DNA from: Bacteroidales bacterium UBA1800
GTDB taxonomy: Bacteria; Bacteroidota; Bacteroidia; Bacteroidales; VadinHA17
DNA: 64,000 nucleotides
Reading direction: 5' to 3'
Assembly: GCA_002319915.1 (NCBI GenBank)
Contig: DCFQ01000021.1
Location: 106,271 to 170,270, forward strand
Shown here: positions 61,976 to 64,000 of the stretch, piece by piece
Position numbering within the stretch: position 1 is the first letter of the stretch
Layout of the letters: each line of letters starts with the position of its first letter
Program-made: the position numbers and the translations under genes
Notes under the pieces: model-generated
Databases searched by the model: none
Seen by the model: the letters and a program-made list of their open reading frames with translations, nothing else
Told to the model about the DNA's origin: nothing

Positions 61976-63904
61976 ATGAACCAGGAAGAGAGCATCCTTT
62001 TCAAAATCACCACACCTGAGGATCTCAGGAAGCTTAGCCCGGCCGATCTCATTAAAGTGAGTGCTGACCTCCGCCAGTTCATTATCGATATGGTGAGCAT
62101 CAACCCCGGCCATCTCGGGGCAAGCCTTGGAGTGATCGAGCTGACCGTGGCGCTGCACTATGTCTTCAATACTCCTTATGACAAGATCATATGGGATGTC
62201 GGACACCAGGCCTATGGGCATAAGATCCTGACAGGAAGAAGGGAGAGGTTTTCTACAAACAGGAAATACAAGGGATTGAGCGGATTCCCTAAGATGTCGG
62301 AAAGTGAATATGATGCTTTCGGGACAGGGCACTCCTCCACTTCCATTTCCGCCGCCCTTGGAATGGCGGTGGCTGCAAAGCAAAAAGGCGAGAAAAGGCA
62401 TGTCGTGGCAGTGATCGGCGACGGGGCCATGACTGCCGGTCAGGCGTTCGAGGGCCTTAACAATGCCGGCATCGCCAAGTCGGACATAATCGTCATACTC
62501 AACGACAATAAGATAGCTATCGACCCGAATGTCGGAGCGTTGAAGGAATACCTGCTCGACATATCCACCAGTAACACATATAACAGGTTCAGGAACAAGA
62601 TCTGGAATCTCCTTGGCAGGTTCAACAAACTCGGCCCGGATGCAAGGACCCTGGCAAAACAGATCGAAGCCGGATTCAAAAGTACTCTTCTCGACCGCAG
62701 CAATCTTTTCGAAGGGATGAACTTCAGGTATTTCGGCCCTATTGATGGCCATGATGTTCTTCACCTCGTTAACGTCCTTGAGGATCTTAAGAGGATCCCC
62801 GGACCGAAGCTGCTTCATTGCCTTACCATCAAGGGAAAAGGGTTCAGGCAGGCAGAAGAGAACCAGACTGTTTTCCACTCCCCGGGCAGGTTCGACAAAA
62901 ACACTGGGATCATCTATTCTTCCCCGGGATCCGGTGATATTCCGGCATACCAGGAGGTATTCGGCAAGACCATTCTTGAGCTCGCGCGACACAACGAAAA
63001 GGTCGCAGGGATCACACCTGCAATGACCACCGGCAGCTCACTGTGTATAATGATGAAGGAGATCCCTGAAAGGACTTTTGACGTCGGCATCGCCGAACAG
63101 CACGCCGTAACGTTTTCAGCCGGACTGGCCACCCAGGGTATGATCCCCTACTGCAATATCTACTCATCCTTCATTCAAAGGGCCTACGACCAGGTGATCC
63201 ATGATGTCGCGCTCCAGAATCTCCACGTGGTGTTCTGCATCGACCGCGGCGGCCTCGTGGGTTCCGACGGAGCAACACACCATGGCTTCTTTGACCTGGT
63301 GTTCATGCGCAGCATACCGAATATGATCGTGTCGGCACCCATGGACGGACCCGAATTGAGGAACCTCCTGTTCACTGCCCAGCTTGAAAAGAACAACTCG
63401 CCATTTTCGATCAGGTATCCACGGGGATCCTCGATGGTTGCCGATTGGGAAAGGCCTTTTTCGGAGATCCCGATCGGGAAATCAAGGGTTATAAGCGAAG
63501 GGAATGACATTGCGGTGCTGAGCATCGGCCACCCCGGGAATTTCGTGAAGGCTGCTGCCGAAAAATTATCAGGTGAAGGAATATCTGTAGCCCATTGGGA
63601 CATGAGATTCCTGGCACCTCTCGACCGCGAGGCGCTCCACACGGTCTTCAGAGGGTTCAGTAGGATCATCACTGTGGAAGACGGCATACTGAGGGGCGGG
63701 TTTGGCAGCGCGGTCATCGAGTTCATGTGCGACAACGGCTACCATGCGGAAGTAAAGCGGCTGGGCATCCCTGATTACTTTGTGGAGCAGGGTACGCAGG
63801 AGGAGCTGATAAAAGAGTGCGGGTTTGATGCCGAAAGTATCCGCGTGGCAATACTGGAAATGACCGGAACAAGGCAGGATAAGCAAGACAAAAGACAATA
63901 CTAG
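61976..63904 (+). CDS. dxs: 1-deoxy-D-xylulose-5-phosphate synthase
   Basis: Dxs joins pyruvate and glyceraldehyde 3-phosphate with TPP in the first step of the MEP isoprenoid route. From ATG 61976 the protein has 642 residues. Visible motifs are VSINPGHLGASLGVIELTVALHYVFNTPYDKIIWDVGHQAYGHKILTG, the TPP motif GDGAMTAGQAFEGLNNAG..NDNKIAI, FDVGIAEQHAVTFSAGLA and CIDRGGLVGSDGATHHG. The catalytic histidine and glutamate are present. The last ~12 residues (TGTRQDKQDKRQY) are a charged tail beyond the usual end. Confidence 0.98.
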   Translation: MNQEESILFKITTPEDLRKLSPADLIKVSADLRQFIIDMVSINPGHLGASLGVIELTVALHYVFNTPYDKIIWDVGHQAYGHKILTGRRERFSTNRKYKGLSGFPKMSESEYDAFGTGHSSTSISAALGMAVAAKQKGEKRHVVAVIGDGAMTAGQAFEGLNNAGIAKSDIIVILNDNKIAIDPNVGALKEYLLDISTSNTYNRFRNKIWNLLGRFNKLGPDARTLAKQIEAGFKSTLLDRSNLFEGMNFRYFGPIDGHDVLHLVNVLEDLKRIPGPKLLHCLTIKGKGFRQAEENQTVFHSPGRFDKNTGIIYSSPGSGDIPAYQEVFGKTILELARHNEKVAGITPAMTTGSSLCIMMKEIPERTFDVGIAEQHAVTFSAGLATQGMIPYCNIYSSFIQRAYDQVIHDVALQNLHVVFCIDRGGLVGSDGATHHGFFDLVFMRSIPNMIVSAPMDGPELRNLLFTAQLEKNNSPFSIRYPRGSSMVADWERPFSEIPIGKSRVISEGNDIAVLSIGHPGNFVKAAAEKLSGEGISVAHWDMRFLAPLDREALHTVFRGFSRIITVEDGILRGGFGSAVIEFMCDNGYHAEVKRLGIPDYFVEQGTQEELIKECGFDAESIRVAILEMTGTRQDKQDKRQY

Positions 63905-63976
63905 AAAGACAATAGCAGGACGAAAGGCATAAACTCAGGAAAAATTCCTACTTTCGCGACTGCGTAACCGCGGTGG

Positions 63977-64000
63977 ACCGCATGACCGCATGACCGCATG
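63977..64000. repeat. tandem 8-base repeat ACCGCATG, cut by window end
   Basis: Three perfect copies of ACCGCATG run to the last base of the window, so the array may continue. A TAACCGCGGTGGACCG word precedes it. It lies 72 bases after the dxs stop in non-coding sequence. Confidence 0.6.

Noticed and set aside
61940..62992. 350-residue open frame on the minus strand over dxs
   Set aside because: It is antisense to the well-conserved dxs; no family motif or leader, and dxs codon constraint explains the open frame.

Overview
The window looks like chromosomal DNA of a Bacteroidota (Bacteroidetes) bacterium, most likely an environmental or anaerobic member near the Bacteroidales/Marinilabiliales; the genus cannot be read from the sequence. 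Supporting signs are many lipoproteins with a Bacteroidota-type lipobox, DUF4249 / DUF2723 / DUF6427 / DUF5107 family proteins, an ECF sigma/FecR pair, a TonB-family protein, LytTR two-component proteins, A/T-rich leaders with few Shine-Dalgarno sequences, and repeated matches to the Bacteroidota -7 promoter element TAnnTTTG (most often TATTTTTG), a few with a TTTG-like -33 element about 19-21 bases upstream. I see no phage, insertion sequence, CRISPR array or rRNA operon.

Layout. 1-3.7 kb: hflX (cut by the window edge), a lipoprotein, a TonB-family protein and tRNA-Ala(GGC). 3.9-9.5 kb: a 14-repeat WD40 protein whose N-terminus resembles the tail of a STAND/NACHT protein, an orphan DUF4249 lipoprotein, a repeat-module lipoprotein and an exported flavin-fold protein. 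9.6-21.1 kb: scattered envelope and small-molecule enzymes (SDR, exported nitrilase, DDAH-like hydrolase, lipoprotein esterase, papain-like lipoprotein, exported DJ-1 homologue lacking its cysteine, tricorn-like S41 protease, cupredoxin lipoprotein, nitroreductase). 21.2-32.6 kb: a carbohydrate-flavoured block with a DUF5107-TPR protein, a Tat-type ferredoxin, a GPH symporter with an extra periplasmic domain, a GH94 disaccharide phosphorylase, and a three-gene LytS/LytR-type operon.

33-37.5 kb: an ABCG-like transporter with a TerB-like N-terminus followed by a lipoprotein and a small exported protein. 37.5-48 kb: purD-DUF6427, a membrane LytTR regulator, a DUF6051-like hydrolase, a polysaccharide deacetylase with a DUF2723 membrane protein, an envelope protein, and a guaD-mpg pair. 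48.1-52.6 kb: the translation block rplM-rpsI-rpsB-tsf / DUF2892-pyrH / frr, with clear terminators and promoter boxes. 52.6-56 kb: penicillin-acylase-like hydrolase and a radical SAM/SPASM enzyme. 56.2-60.7 kb: an ECF sigma/FecR pair flanked by two paralogous carboxypeptidase-regulatory-domain proteins, one carrying an STN signalling domain but no TonB-dependent receptor barrel. 60.8-64 kb: an OmpA lipoprotein and dxs, divergently transcribed.

The most unusual points are (1) the receptor-less STN/ECF/FecR locus, (2) the WD40 protein that looks like a beheaded STAND ATPase, (3) a perfect 16-bp inverted repeat that joins the end of the TonB gene to the start codon region of the next gene, (4) the GPH symporter with a periplasmic insertion beside GH94, and (5) a nested palindromic intergenic element at 60.66-60.80 kb. 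None of these is proven to be a new system; each is stated with its basis below.
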